Source: CAYNRA01 sp046296415 (GTDB taxonomy: Bacteria; Bacteroidota; Bacteroidia; Cytophagales; Spirosomataceae). From it: a stretch of DNA of 64,000 bases. A program made the translations under genes and the position numbers. Location of the stretch: NCBI GenBank assembly GCA_046296415.1, contig JBKBLN010000002.1, positions 186,001 through 250,000 on the forward strand, read 5' to 3'. The notes under the pieces were generated by a model, which was not told where the DNA came from, made no database searches, and saw only the letters and a program-made list of their open reading frames with translations. This document shows positions 53,024-61,998 of this stretch, in pieces; position 1 is the first letter of the stretch; every line of letters starts with the position of its first letter.

Positions 53024-54496
53024 TTACCATATTTTCTCCAAGCTCAAACGAAAACCCAGGTTATCTTTAATCAAATCACCCCGATCCAACGCAAGTTGAG
53101 TTTTTAAATAGACACTTCCCAAGGGAAACCGGGTCTCGATCCCCAAACTAAATTGATCGGTTGGAGTAATAGGAATCCAGTGCGACCCAAAGTTACGGGA
53201 AAAAGAAAAACGAGTCCGCAACTCCACCAACGAAAACTGATGGATCATACCCAAATAAAACATGCGTATGCGGTTATTATTGGTAAAGATATATCCGTTA
53301 TTACTGGACTTCTCTGAACGAATTTTTTCCTCCGGAATCAAAAACGGGGTTCCAATCGTTCGGCGTTGAAAAGACCACCCATCAAAATATTGTTGGTGGT
53401 TGAAGTAAAAATTATTTTCTGAAAAATGACGATCTTGGAGGTTGAGTAAGCGAGGCAAGAAAGGTTGATACGTACCTTGATTGGTGGTTTGAAGATACTC
53501 TAAGGTAAGGCGTCGCCAGATACCCTCCGTTTTTTTGGGCGACCAAACCATACCATACAAGCCATCATCAACATTGGAAAGGCTACTGAAAGTAGCGCCC
53601 GTTTCAAATAAAATTTGCTTGTAAAACAGAGCGTTGCCTTGACTTCCATTTAACTCAACAGCCAAGTCAACTTGACCGAGATGACTACCAAATCGATTTT
53701 CTAACTCGAATGGGTTGTATCCGGGTCGATCATCCAATAGACTTTTTAAAGGTAAAACTACCCGAGTGAATGTGTAGGCATCTCCTGGAAATTTACCTTC
53801 GTATAAACGCCCATCCCCAGGCCGAGTGGCCGTGGTGGGCTCTCCTCCCCACTGGGCATGATGTAAAATTCCACCCATGACCTTCAATCGGGCCTCTGGC
53901 TTGCCAAAACGAAGATAAATCGATTTTTGGTGGAGAAAGTAATCTTTGGCATAGGTTTGATGACCAAACCAACCGTGCGAAAATGAAGCTTTCCAACCAA
54001 TTCGTCCTTTGAATAAGGGTTGAAAATAGGGCATATCCAAGCTCACCTGTGGAATGGCCTGTGCATTCCCTGACCAAGTCAAAGATCCGGACGAATGAAG
54101 TGAATCCACCAGTCCCATGACCTGAGGTTTGATCCCGGCCCAAATTCGGAAGTTCCTTCGTTGGAGGCTACCAAATCCTGCTATGAATCGAAGGGTAGAT
54201 TGACTCCCTACCGATAAAAAAGGCTGGAAATGAACCTCTTTTTGCCAGCTATGAGAGGAATCGCTGGTAAATCGTAGAGATGGCAAAATGGAAATCGCAT
54301 CACCCGCCGGAACAGCTCCAAATTGATTGGCCTGCATCCAAAAAGGCAATTTGGATTGGGAGCTAACCCATGCCGTAGTTTCTAAGGAATAGGTTATTTT
54401 CTGGGCATTCACAGCTACGAAGCCCATGGTGAAGATGAAACCCAATATCCATTGTCCTTTTCGAAACATCCAAAGAAATTTTCTTAAATGGATCAA
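53024..54496 (-). CDS. Capsule assembly Wzi-like outer-membrane beta-barrel
   Basis: 490 residues. A signal segment (about 15-31, ILGFIFTMGFVAVNAQ) is followed by a protein of alternating aromatic beta strands. Recognisable parts of the Wzi family are LPFWMQANQFGAVP near residue 50, DMPYFQPLFKGRIGWKASFSHGWFG, YLRFGKPEARLKVMGGILHHAQWGG, NRFGSHLGQVDLAVEL and a C-terminal region GSVYLKTQLALDRGDLIKDNLGFRLSLEKIW. Wzi barrels bind capsule polysaccharide at the cell surface. No capsule synthesis cluster adjoins. It lies 15 bases after the DUF819 gene and upstream of the lipoprotein. Confidence 0.8.
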   Translation of the reverse strand: MIHLRKFLWMFRKGQWILGFIFTMGFVAVNAQKITYSLETTAWVSSQSKLPFWMQANQFGAVPAGDAISILPSLRFTSDSSHSWQKEVHFQPFLSVGSQSTLRFIAGFGSLQRRNFRIWAGIKPQVMGLVDSLHSSGSLTWSGNAQAIPQVSLDMPYFQPLFKGRIGWKASFSHGWFGHQTYAKDYFLHQKSIYLRFGKPEARLKVMGGILHHAQWGGEPTTATRPGDGRLYEGKFPGDAYTFTRVVLPLKSLLDDRPGYNPFELENRFGSHLGQVDLAVELNGSQGNALFYKQILFETGATFSSLSNVDDGLYGMVWSPKKTEGIWRRLTLEYLQTTNQGTYQPFLPRLLNLQDRHFSENNFYFNHQQYFDGWSFQRRTIGTPFLIPEEKIRSEKSSNNGYIFTNNNRIRMFYLGMIHQFSLVELRTRFSFSRNFGSHWIPITPTDQFSLGIETRFPLGSVYLKTQLALDRGDLIKDNLGFRLSLEKIW

Positions 54497-54511
54497 AAAT
54501 CAGGCCGAAAG

Positions 54512-55774
54512 TCAAAAACTTTGGTAAACCCATTGCATGAGCAGAGCACAAATGTAGCCACCGTAGGTTCCGATCGTATAGCCTAAAACTGCCAAAAGTA
54601 CCCCAACCGTCACCAAACTTGGATGAAAAGCGGCAGCCACCACCGGCGCCGAAGCGGCTCCACCGATGTTTGCTTGTGAACCCACGGCTAAAAAGAAGAA
54701 GGGAGCCTTAACCCAACGTGCAACAAGGAAAATGACCAATAAATGGATGACCATCCAAAGTATACCCACAACAAATAACCAAGGACTGTTCACGACGGAG
54801 GCTAAGTCCATTTGCATTCCAATGGAAGCAATCAAAAGATACAGGAAAAAGCTGCCTACCGTGGATGCCCCTGCTTGCTCCAACAACCGAAGACGCGTGA
54901 AAGAAGCCAAAATACCCACCACCGTCACGACAAGGATAATCCAAAAGAAACGAGAAGTTAAACTAAATTCGGCTAATTTAGGAAAGTCTTGTTGAATAAT
55001 TGGCGTTATAAAATCGGCTGTTGCATGGGCCAAGGCGGTCCCAACAAAACCTACTCCTAGCATTTGAACATAATCGTAGAAGGTGGCTCTTCGTTCCTGG
55101 TTGGAGGGAAGACTTTTTACTCGCTTTTTAACTTGATCGAGTAGGGTGGTATCTGCTTGCAACCATTTATCGAGTGCCATTCGATGTCCGACGGCGTATA
55201 AAATAACGGCTAAAACAGCTTCAGCTACTAGAATATCGACGGTAACAGTTTGTGAAAATAACGTAGCGGAAGGTTGAAAAATCTCTTTAAGGGCGGTTTG
55301 ATTTGGCCCACCTCCAATCCAACTTCCAGCTATGGTAGCTAAACCACGCCAGGTGGCATCGGCATCTGTTCCAAGGAAGGCCTCGGGCTTAAAAAATTTA
55401 ACGACAGCCAGCGCTAAAGGGCCACCGACGATAACTCCAAATGTCCCGCCTAAAAAGACCCATAAAGCCTTCGGACCAAGCATTTTCAGGGATTGAAAAT
55501 CCACACTCAAAGTGAATAGAATAAGACAAACGGGCAAGAGGTATTGCGAAACAATAGGATATACTTGCGACGTTTGGCTTTGGATGATACCTGTGGTTTG
55601 AAGAACACTTGGGAGGAAATAACACAGTAAAATCGGCGGAAAAATTGAAAAGAAACGTTTCCAAAAGGGATGCTGCAGGCGAGTTAATGTAAAAACAAGC
55701 CAAATAATTCCGATGAGTAAACCAAGGACGACCGCATCAGAAGACACAAGTGGGGTGGTATGAGTTGAGGGCAT
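54512..55774 (-). CDS. DUF819 (YjcL-like) membrane protein
   Basis: 420 residues from ATG 55774. The frame is open to 55858 but the added part (RHAVPDCGLC) overlaps a terminator hairpin and is not coding. Eleven or so membrane helices with DUF819 signatures: TWRGLATIAGSWIGGGPNQTALKEIF (the invariant AGSWIGGGPN), ASTVGSFFLYLLIASIGMQMDL and AVGSQANIGGAASAPVVAAAFHPSLVTVGVLLAVLGYTIGTYGG. It looks like a sodium- or proton-coupled carrier. Substrate unknown. Confidence 0.9.
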   Translation of the reverse strand: MPSTHTTPLVSSDAVVLGLLIGIIWLVFTLTRLQHPFWKRFFSIFPPILLCYFLPSVLQTTGIIQSQTSQVYPIVSQYLLPVCLILFTLSVDFQSLKMLGPKALWVFLGGTFGVIVGGPLALAVVKFFKPEAFLGTDADATWRGLATIAGSWIGGGPNQTALKEIFQPSATLFSQTVTVDILVAEAVLAVILYAVGHRMALDKWLQADTTLLDQVKKRVKSLPSNQERRATFYDYVQMLGVGFVGTALAHATADFITPIIQQDFPKLAEFSLTSRFFWIILVVTVVGILASFTRLRLLEQAGASTVGSFFLYLLIASIGMQMDLASVVNSPWLFVVGILWMVIHLLVIFLVARWVKAPFFFLAVGSQANIGGAASAPVVAAAFHPSLVTVGVLLAVLGYTIGTYGGYICALLMQWVYQSF

Positions 55775-55814
55775 AGTGTATTGAATAGAAGACGAAGATA
55801 CGGAGGACCCGTAA

Positions 55815-55858
55815 AAAAAGAAAACACACAGTCCACAATCTGGGACTGCGTGTCGCAA
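55815..55858 (-). terminator. Hairpin with T-tract upstream of DUF819 gene
   Basis: On the minus strand ACACGCAGTCCCA pairs with TGGACTGTGTGT (two mismatches or wobble), then TTTTCTTTTTTT. This is a second terminator downstream of the tRNA-like gene, insulating the DUF819 operon. Confidence 0.7.
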
Positions 55859-55902
55859 TTACACTTCATCAACAAACTAAAAACCAAATAATATTTTTGT
55901 TA

Positions 55903-55965
55903 AGCAAAAATAACAAAAAAAGGTATGGAAGAAATGCTTACCTTGCAAAAATTTCTTTCATACCC
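55903..55965. terminator. Terminator of the tRNA-like RNA gene
   Basis: GGTATGAAAGAAAT and ATTTCTTCCATACC (14-bp stem, one G-U) lie 7-50 bases after the CCA end and run on the minus strand into TTTTTTTGTTATTTTT. The plus strand also has a T-run after its own reading. Confidence 0.8.
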
Positions 55966-55971
55966 TTTTTT

Positions 55972-56143
55972 TGGCTGTAGGAGGGGGAGTCGAACCGCCC
56001 ACGGTGCAGTTAGCCATAAAGCAAAATTTTGGTGGTCAACCCCAGTCGACTTGGAAAAAACCCGTCCGGCTTTACTTTACGTTTATCCTGAGCTCACCAC
56101 CCCCGAGACAGGAGGGCACGGCTGCCAATTTCGTCATCCTACA
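55972..56143 (-). ncRNA. tRNA-like RNA with a 100-base variable-region insertion
   Basis: Read on the minus strand from 56143: acceptor 5' strand TGTAGGA pairs perfectly with TCCTACA (55976-55982), then discriminator G and an encoded CCA (55972-55974). D-arm: ACG-loop-CGT with AAATTGGCAGC, close to the class II (Leu-type) D-loop. Anticodon arm: CCCTC / GGGGG with loop CTGTCTC, whose central GTC is an Asp anticodon; compare the tRNA-Asp loop CTGTCAC. T-loop TTCGACT is bounded by GGCGG / CCCCC (one C-C mismatch). Between anticodon arm and T-arm is about 100 bases instead of 4-24, containing GGTG/CACC, TAAAGC/GCTTTA and GTCGAC/GTTGAC pairings. It has its own promoter and terminator. It is not tmRNA, since there is no tag ORF and it is too short. 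Confidence 0.6.
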
Positions 56144-56194
56144 GTATAAAGAGCGAACATCAAAACAGTGTCTCATTTGCTTGTTTCGACATCA

Positions 56195-56227
56195 CAAAGT
56201 TAGCACAACCTTTGTTGGAATTGCAAA
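56195..56227 (-). promoter_or_regulatory. Promoter of the tRNA-like RNA
   Basis: Minus-strand TTTG (56224-56227) and TAACTTTG (56195-56202) with a 21-base spacer form a perfect Bacteroidota promoter. Transcription would start near 56189, leaving a 45-base leader. The block 56180-56199 matches that of tRNA-Arg in 18 of 20 positions. Confidence 0.8.
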
Positions 56228-56277
56228 TTTTTTAGAAATTTTTAATTAATTTGAAATATTTTATAACAAAATGAGAA

Positions 56278-56306
56278 TTTGACTGATTATTATTTAGATA
56301 TTTTTG
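56278..56306 (+). promoter_or_regulatory. Candidate promoter of the Lrp gene
   Basis: TTTG (56278-56281) and TATTTTTG (56299-56306), 17-base spacer (slightly short), about 31 bases before the start codon. Confidence 0.45.
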
Positions 56307-56337
56307 CAATAATCAATTTCAAACTAAATATTATTCA

Positions 56338-56805
56338 ATGGCTGTTCAAGTGGATATTGATGAGGTTGACCTAAAAATTTTGGCATTACTCATGGAGAAC
56401 GCCAAAATTTCATACGCCGAGATTTCGGAGCAAGTGTTTCTTTCACCAGGAGCGGTTCATGTGCGGGTCAAAAAGATGGAGACCAAAGGCATCATTCAAG
56501 GAAGTAGTATTTTAATCGATATGACGAAATTGGGTTGGGATATCAGTGCCTTTTTGGGGATATATTTGGATAAAAGTTCCCTTTATGACGAAGTCGCCGA
56601 CCAGTTAAAACAAATACCGGAAATAGTTAATATCAATTATACAACAGGTATTTACAGTATTTTTGCCAAGCTTATTTGCCGAGATACTGCTCATTTACGA
56701 GAGATACTGCACGATCGAATTCAGAAAATTCAGGGTATTCAACGGACAGAGACCTTCATTTCCCTTGAGGAAAGTCTACATCGCCCATTGCCGTTGGTTC
56801 GATAG
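56338..56805 (+). CDS. Lrp/AsnC-family transcription regulator
   Basis: 155 residues. AsnC-type helix-turn-helix (residues 6-65, VDLKILALLMENAKISYAEISEQVFLSPGAVHVRVKKMETKGII) followed by the RAM ligand-binding domain (GWDISAFLGIYLDKSSLYDEVADQLKQIPEIVNINYTTGIYSIFAKLICRD). It would respond to an amino acid or related metabolite and control genes accordingly. It is divergent from the tRNA-like RNA and upstream of a histidine kinase gene (64 bases). Confidence 0.93.
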   Translation: MAVQVDIDEVDLKILALLMENAKISYAEISEQVFLSPGAVHVRVKKMETKGIIQGSSILIDMTKLGWDISAFLGIYLDKSSLYDEVADQLKQIPEIVNINYTTGIYSIFAKLICRDTAHLREILHDRIQKIQGIQRTETFISLEESLHRPLPLVR

Positions 56806-56869
56806 ATTTGGAAACTATCCAAAAAATATAGTATCTTTCGTTTAACCACTAACTGACTTGTCAATACCT

Positions 56870-58183
56870 ATGATTGACAAATTCCTTGCTCCTCTCTATT
56901 GGGGAGTCAATACAAAACAAACGGTCGACCTCCAGCGCCAAATAACGTTAATGAACGTGATTAATTTGGTGGGCTTGGTAATGCAAGTAACATTTTTTAT
57001 TGTCCTGAATGTACATGGCTACTTAGACCAGGCCTGGTGGAATCTAGCCGCCTCCGTATTCCACCTAATATCTCTAGTGGTTCAATACTTGGGTTATTTC
57101 AAATTAGCACAACATATATTTGCCATTACGTTTCCTGCCTTTATCGTGGCACTCACCTTTGTCTTCAGGGGCGACAATAGCACCGAATTTTACATCTACC
57201 TGTGCTTTCCTCTCATTTTTTTCCTGTTCAAAGAAAAATGGACTTTCCGTCTGTATTCCTTTTACCTGACCTGCCAACTTATCCTCCTGTATTGGGCTCG
57301 ACACCATGGCTGGATCTCCCCCGATGCTTTTGCCTGGGAGGATGAACTATGGTACATCAACCTAACGGTTTCGTTTCTATCCTTTGTATTTTTAAGTTGG
57401 ACTATACAAAGCGAATCTACTTTGTATGAGGAAGGCCAAAAAAACAAACAAGAGGCCATGGCCAACCTACTTCAAGAGGTGAAATCGGCTGACACCATCA
57501 AGGGGCGCTTCCTGAAAATATTTTCCCATGACTTGAGAGCCCCATTTCATGGTATTTTGGGTGTAATTGACCTTTTGCTGGAGGAAAAAAATCCTATGAC
57601 CTTGGAGGAAGCCAAGCCTTTGTTGAAACGCTTGCATGAGTCTTCCAAAAGTACCCTACTTTTACTGGATAACCTCGTCGATTGGACTAAATCCCAGCAA
57701 AACATTCTGCAACTTAGGCCACAAACCTTGTCTATGCATGAGCTGGTAGAGCAAACCATCACCTTGTACGAGCAGGTGGCTCACATGAAAAACATTGAAT
57801 TGACATTTGACATCCCGCCCAATTTAACCGTCTGGGCGGATCAGCCCACCGTGATGACAATCCTGAGAAATCTTCTGAATAACGCCATAAAATACTCACA
57901 TCCTGGTGGGGTGGTCACGATACGGGGCACAAAGAGAGTCCATGACGCAGAGTTTTCAGTTGAAGATCAAGGTACGGGCATGAAATCCTCCACATTGGAC
58001 ACACTATTTAAGGAAGGTCAGGACCTATCCATTCCAGGGACCCAAGGAGAAAAAGGGAGTGGACTGGGTTTGGCGCTCTGTCAGGATTTTATCGAAAAAA
58101 ATCAGGGAAAATTGATCGTCTCAACAGAATGGGGACAAGGTACTCGGATACAATTCACTCTTCCCCTGCCTGCCTCGGATTAA
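56870..58183 (+). CDS. Membrane histidine kinase
   Basis: 437 residues from ATG 56870. The TTG at 56858 is an alternative four residues upstream. Six or so N-terminal membrane helices (residues 20-185, MNVINLVGLVMQVTFFIVLNV, FHLISLVVQYLGYF, AITFPAFIVALTFVF, LCFPLIFFLF, FYLTCQLILLYWA, LTVSFLSFVFLSW) form an integral-membrane sensor. The kinase follows with H220 in FSHDLRAPFHGILG, N-box RNLLNNAIKYS, EDQGTGMKSSTL, and GSGLGLALCQDF. No adjacent response regulator exists. An imperfect -7 box TATCTTTC lies near 56832. Signal unknown. Confidence 0.9.
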   Translation: MIDKFLAPLYWGVNTKQTVDLQRQITLMNVINLVGLVMQVTFFIVLNVHGYLDQAWWNLAASVFHLISLVVQYLGYFKLAQHIFAITFPAFIVALTFVFRGDNSTEFYIYLCFPLIFFLFKEKWTFRLYSFYLTCQLILLYWARHHGWISPDAFAWEDELWYINLTVSFLSFVFLSWTIQSESTLYEEGQKNKQEAMANLLQEVKSADTIKGRFLKIFSHDLRAPFHGILGVIDLLLEEKNPMTLEEAKPLLKRLHESSKSTLLLLDNLVDWTKSQQNILQLRPQTLSMHELVEQTITLYEQVAHMKNIELTFDIPPNLTVWADQPTVMTILRNLLNNAIKYSHPGGVVTIRGTKRVHDAEFSVEDQGTGMKSSTLDTLFKEGQDLSIPGTQGEKGSGLGLALCQDFIEKNQGKLIVSTEWGQGTRIQFTLPLPASD

Positions 58184-58218
58184 CTCATTTTTTTTTCGAT
58201 GGATCCATTAAATTCATC

Positions 58219-58226
58219 TACCTTTG
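58219..58226 (+). promoter_or_regulatory. -7 promoter box of purL
   Basis: TACCTTTG fits TAnnTTTG and sits 33 bases before ATG 58260; the longer open frame from 58224 begins inside it and so is not the start. Confidence 0.5.
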
Positions 58227-58259
58227 CGGTTTGGAAACCTTCAAGTCTACCATTCGCGC

Positions 58260-61200
58260 ATGATTCACTTTTTCGGAACACCTGATCAACAGGTTTACGC
58301 CGTTGAAACTCTCCACGCCCTTCACGAGCTCGACATTCCCAAACTCCATTGGTTGTTTCAAAGTTCAACCCACGTCAGCGGGGAATCCTACCCAGTCTCA
58401 GGACCTTGGGTTGGTCCTAGAGCTTCCATGGTAACGCCATGGAGCACCAACGCGGTTGAAATCACCCAAAACATGGGTATCCAAGGAATTGGTAGGATCG
58501 AGGCGTTCCATCCTTTTAAGGAAGGAGATTCATTGGATCCCATGCTTTTCCAACAATTTGATGTCCTCGATCAACAGATTTTCTCCTTTCCCATTCAGCG
58601 TGCCGCCATTCAAGAAATTACCGATATTGCCGCTTACAATGTTCAGGAAGGATTAGCCCTTTCGGACGAAGAAGTAGACTACCTTAATCAATTGGCCATC
58701 CGATTGGAACGTCCCCTTACCGACTCCGAGGTATTTGGATTTTCTCAAGTCAACTCGGAGCATTGTCGGCACAAAATTTTCAATGGTACTTTTATTATTG
58801 ATGGGAAAGAGCAAACTGATTCTTTGTTCAAATTGATCAAAAAGACCTCAATTGCGCATCCCAGTAATTTGGTCTCAGCTTATAAAGATAATGTTGCCTT
58901 CTTAACAGGCCCCACCATTACTCAATTTGCACCTAAACGAGCCGATGGTCCCGATTTTTACATTGAAAGAGATATTCAATCCGTTTTATCATTAAAAGCA
59001 GAAACCCATAATTTCCCAACCACAGTAGAACCGTTTAATGGTGCAGCCACAGGTTCCGGGGGCGAAATTCGCGACCGGTTAGCCGGTGGACAGGGATCTC
59101 TTCCCCTAGCAGGTACTGCCGTTTACATGACTTCCTATGCTCGCTTGACCAACAATCGAGCTTGGGAACAGGCTACTCAACCTAGACCTTGGTTGTACCA
59201 AACACCACTTGATATTCTAATCAAGGCCTCCAATGGTGCCTCCGACTTCGGAAATAAATTTGGACAACCCCTCATTTGTGGTTCTCTTTTAACTTTTGAA
59301 CACGAAGAGGATGCCCGAACTTTGGGATTCGACAAGGTCATTATGTTGGCCGGAGGGATTGGCTATACCCAGGCCGAACAAGCACAAAAGAAATCCCCCA
59401 AAATAGGAGATCAAGTGCTTGTCTTGGGTGGAGAAAATTACCGAATTGGTATGGGTGGGGCTGCGGTATCCTCAGCTGATACAGGTGCCTTTGGATCAGG
59501 TATTGAACTAAATGCCATTCAAAGATCGAATCCAGAAATGCAAAAAAGAGCCGCCAATGCCATTCGAGGTTTGGTAGAGTCTGGGCAAAACCCTATTGTT
59601 TCCATACATGACCACGGGGCCGGTGGCCACCTGAATTGCCTGTCTGAACTTGTAGAGGAAACAGGCGGACGAATAGACCTCGACAAATTACCCATCGGAG
59701 ATCCTACACTTTCTGCGAAAGAAATAATCGGAAACGAATCTCAAGAACGGATGGGACTTGTTTTGGGAGCAGAGGATTTACCCCTATTGCAACGCATTGC
59801 CGAACGGGAGCGAGCCCCATTGTACCAAGTGGGTGAAATAACAGGAGACCACCAATTTGTCTTTAGCTCCTCCTCCACTGGAGAAACACCCATGAACTTG
59901 GCTATCGCCGATATGTTTGGTAGCTCTCCCAAGTTCATCATGGAGGATAAAACGCTCCACCGGACCTATCAGGAAGTCACCTATGAGGCCAATTGGACTC
60001 GCTATTTACCCGATTTACTCCAAATGGAAGCTGTCGCCTGTAAAGATTGGTTGACAAATAAAGTAGATAGATGCGTGGGTGGGCGCGTGGCCAAACAACA
60101 ATGTGCAGGTCCACTGCAATTGCCCTTAAATAATGTTGGGGTCATGGCTCTCGACTTCAAAGGAAAAGAAGGAATCGCCACCTCCATCGGCCATGCTCCT
60201 GTGGCTGCATTGATTGATCCCTCGGCAGGTTCTGTTTTGGCTATTGCGGAGGCGCTTACCAACTTGGTTTTTGCTCCTTTAGCCAATGGATTATCCTCCG
60301 CCTCTTTATCGGCCAATTGGATGTGGGCTTGTAAGAATCCTGGTGAGGATGCTCGCTTGTATCAGGCGGTTCAAGCGTGCTCCGACTTTGCTATAGCGTT
60401 GGGAATTAATATTCCAACAGGCAAAGACTCCCTATCTATGAAGCAGAAATACCCCAATCAGGAGGTCATTGCACCTGGAACTGTCATTATATCGGCAGCG
60501 GGACATTGCGACGAAATTTCGGCTGTGGTGGAACCGGTACTTAAAACCACCGGCAATAAACTATATTATGTACCCATGTCGAAAAGCCCTTTTGCTTTGG
60601 GCGGATCCTCGTTTGGACAACTGATGAATCGAATTGGAACCGAAACACCAACCATTCAGGATGCTGAGTATTTCCGACGGGTATTCAATGCTGTTCAAGA
60701 TCAAATCAAGGCAGGACAAGTGGATGCAGGCCATGATATCGGAAGTGGTGGACTCATTACCACGCTGTTGGAAATGTGTTTTTCGCATGTTGAATTGGGT
60801 GCTGACCTTCATCTGGATGGATTTGACGAACAAGATCTTGTCAAAATCCTGATGTCGGAAAACCCTGCCCTCGTCCTACAACTAACCCCTAAGGGGCTGG
60901 CTGGTTTGGAACAGGCCGGAGTATCGGTTGTTGAATTAGGTCAACCCAAATCAGGCACTTCACTTTCCATTTCGTTTCATGGCTCAACGTACCATTTGGA
61001 TATCCCAGAATTACGTGATGCGTGGTTCAAGACGTCCTATTTATTAGATCGTAACCAAACTCACAATGGAATGGCTGAGGTTCGTTATGATCAATACAAG
61101 TCTCAGCCTTTAACCTATCGTTTCCCAACTCATTTTACTGGCAAAAAACCAATTTTGGGACAGCATCGCCCAAAGGCAGCCATCATACGGGAAAAAGGGT

Positions 61201-61919
61201 CAAATTCTGAACGAGAAATGGCCAATGCCATGTACCTTGCTGGATTTGATGTCAAGGATGTACACATGACGGACCTGATCTCCGGACGAGAGACACTGGA
61301 GGACATTCAATTCATTGGTGCTGTGGGTGGGTTCTCTAACTCCGATGTACTGGGTTCGGCCAAAGGTTGGGCAGGCGCTTTTCTATACAATGAAAAAGCC
61401 AAAACCAGCCTTCAAAAGTTCTTCCAACGAGAAGACACCCTATCCGTTGGTATTTGCAACGGTTGCCAATTGTTCATGGAGCTTGAATTGATTCATCCCC
61501 ACTTACCTGAACATGGTAAAATGAAACACAATACCTCCCATAAACACGAGAGCATCTTTACATCGGTGGAAATTCAACCCAATGACTCCGTCATGTTGCA
61601 TTCCCTAGCCGGAACCCGTCTGGGCGTGTGGGTGTCGCATGGGGAGGGTAAATTCAATTTACCTGGACTTGAGGAACAATACCATATTGTTGCCAAATAT
61701 GGGTATGAATCCTACCCGGCTAATCCGAATGGTTCCGATTTCAATACAGCCATGCTTTGCGACCCAAGCGGTCGACACTTGGTTATGATGCCCCATATCG
61801 AACGCTCTATTTTCCCATGGAACTGGGCCTATTATCCAATGCAAAACAATGAGGTCACTCCTTGGTTGGAGGCCTTTGTGAACGCTCGTCGTTGGATTGA
61901 CACTAAAAATGGGCTTTAA
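58260..61919 (+). CDS. purL: Phosphoribosylformylglycinamidine synthase (large, single-chain PurL)
   Basis: 1219 residues from ATG 58260. The large proteobacterial-type FGAM synthase: N-terminal PurS-like domain, linker, first AIRS domain with KAETHNFPTTVEPFNGAATGSGGEIRDRL, second AIRS pair (around GKDSLSMKQKY and QVDAGHDIGSGGLITTLLEMCFS), and a C-terminal glutamine amidotransferase with the catalytic Cys1069 in SVGICNGCQLFME and the His/Glu pair in MPHIERSIFPW. It converts FGAR, ATP and glutamine to FGAM in purine synthesis. A hairpin lacking a T-tract follows at 61928-61961. Confidence 0.97.
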   Translation: MIHFFGTPDQQVYAVETLHALHELDIPKLHWLFQSSTHVSGESYPVSGPWVGPRASMVTPWSTNAVEITQNMGIQGIGRIEAFHPFKEGDSLDPMLFQQFDVLDQQIFSFPIQRAAIQEITDIAAYNVQEGLALSDEEVDYLNQLAIRLERPLTDSEVFGFSQVNSEHCRHKIFNGTFIIDGKEQTDSLFKLIKKTSIAHPSNLVSAYKDNVAFLTGPTITQFAPKRADGPDFYIERDIQSVLSLKAETHNFPTTVEPFNGAATGSGGEIRDRLAGGQGSLPLAGTAVYMTSYARLTNNRAWEQATQPRPWLYQTPLDILIKASNGASDFGNKFGQPLICGSLLTFEHEEDARTLGFDKVIMLAGGIGYTQAEQAQKKSPKIGDQVLVLGGENYRIGMGGAAVSSADTGAFGSGIELNAIQRSNPEMQKRAANAIRGLVESGQNPIVSIHDHGAGGHLNCLSELVEETGGRIDLDKLPIGDPTLSAKEIIGNESQERMGLVLGAEDLPLLQRIAERERAPLYQVGEITGDHQFVFSSSSTGETPMNLAIADMFGSSPKFIMEDKTLHRTYQEVTYEANWTRYLPDLLQMEAVACKDWLTNKVDRCVGGRVAKQQCAGPLQLPLNNVGVMALDFKGKEGIATSIGHAPVAALIDPSAGSVLAIAEALTNLVFAPLANGLSSASLSANWMWACKNPGEDARLYQAVQACSDFAIALGINIPTGKDSLSMKQKYPNQEVIAPGTVIISAAGHCDEISAVVEPVLKTTGNKLYYVPMSKSPFALGGSSFGQLMNRIGTETPTIQDAEYFRRVFNAVQDQIKAGQVDAGHDIGSGGLITTLLEMCFSHVELGADLHLDGFDEQDLVKILMSENPALVLQLTPKGLAGLEQAGVSVVELGQPKSGTSLSISFHGSTYHLDIPELRDAWFKTSYLLDRNQTHNGMAEVRYDQYKSQPLTYRFPTHFTGKKPILGQHRPKAAIIREKGSNSEREMANAMYLAGFDVKDVHMTDLISGRETLEDIQFIGAVGGFSNSDVLGSAKGWAGAFLYNEKAKTSLQKFFQREDTLSVGICNGCQLFMELELIHPHLPEHGKMKHNTSHKHESIFTSVEIQPNDSVMLHSLAGTRLGVWVSHGEGKFNLPGLEEQYHIVAKYGYESYPANPNGSDFNTAMLCDPSGRHLVMMPHIERSIFPWNWAYYPMQNNEVTPWLEAFVNARRWIDTKNGL

Positions 61920-61927
61920 ATAAAATG

Positions 61928-61961
61928 GTCGGCTCAGCTTTCTTGAGATCGCTGAGCCGAC
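61928..61961 (+). repeat. Inverted repeat after purL
   Basis: Perfect 11-bp arms GTCGGCTCAGC / GCTGAGCCGAC around a 12-base loop. There is no T-tract, so it may be a weak terminator or an mRNA-stabilising hairpin. Confidence 0.6.
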
Positions 61962-61998
61962 ATCCATTCGCTTACAGTACGCTTTAAATTCGACTTTT

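Noticed and set aside
55972..56143. tmRNA interpretation of the tRNA-like RNA
   Set aside because: At 172 bases it is far too short, lacks the tmRNA 5' GGGG start and has no tag-peptide reading frame; the anticodon arm is present, which tmRNA lacks.
55925..56249. Overlapping plus-strand ORFs over the tRNA-like locus
   Set aside because: They read the reverse of tRNA ends (typical GGGVEPPT-like translations) and have no family; the locus is explained by an RNA gene.
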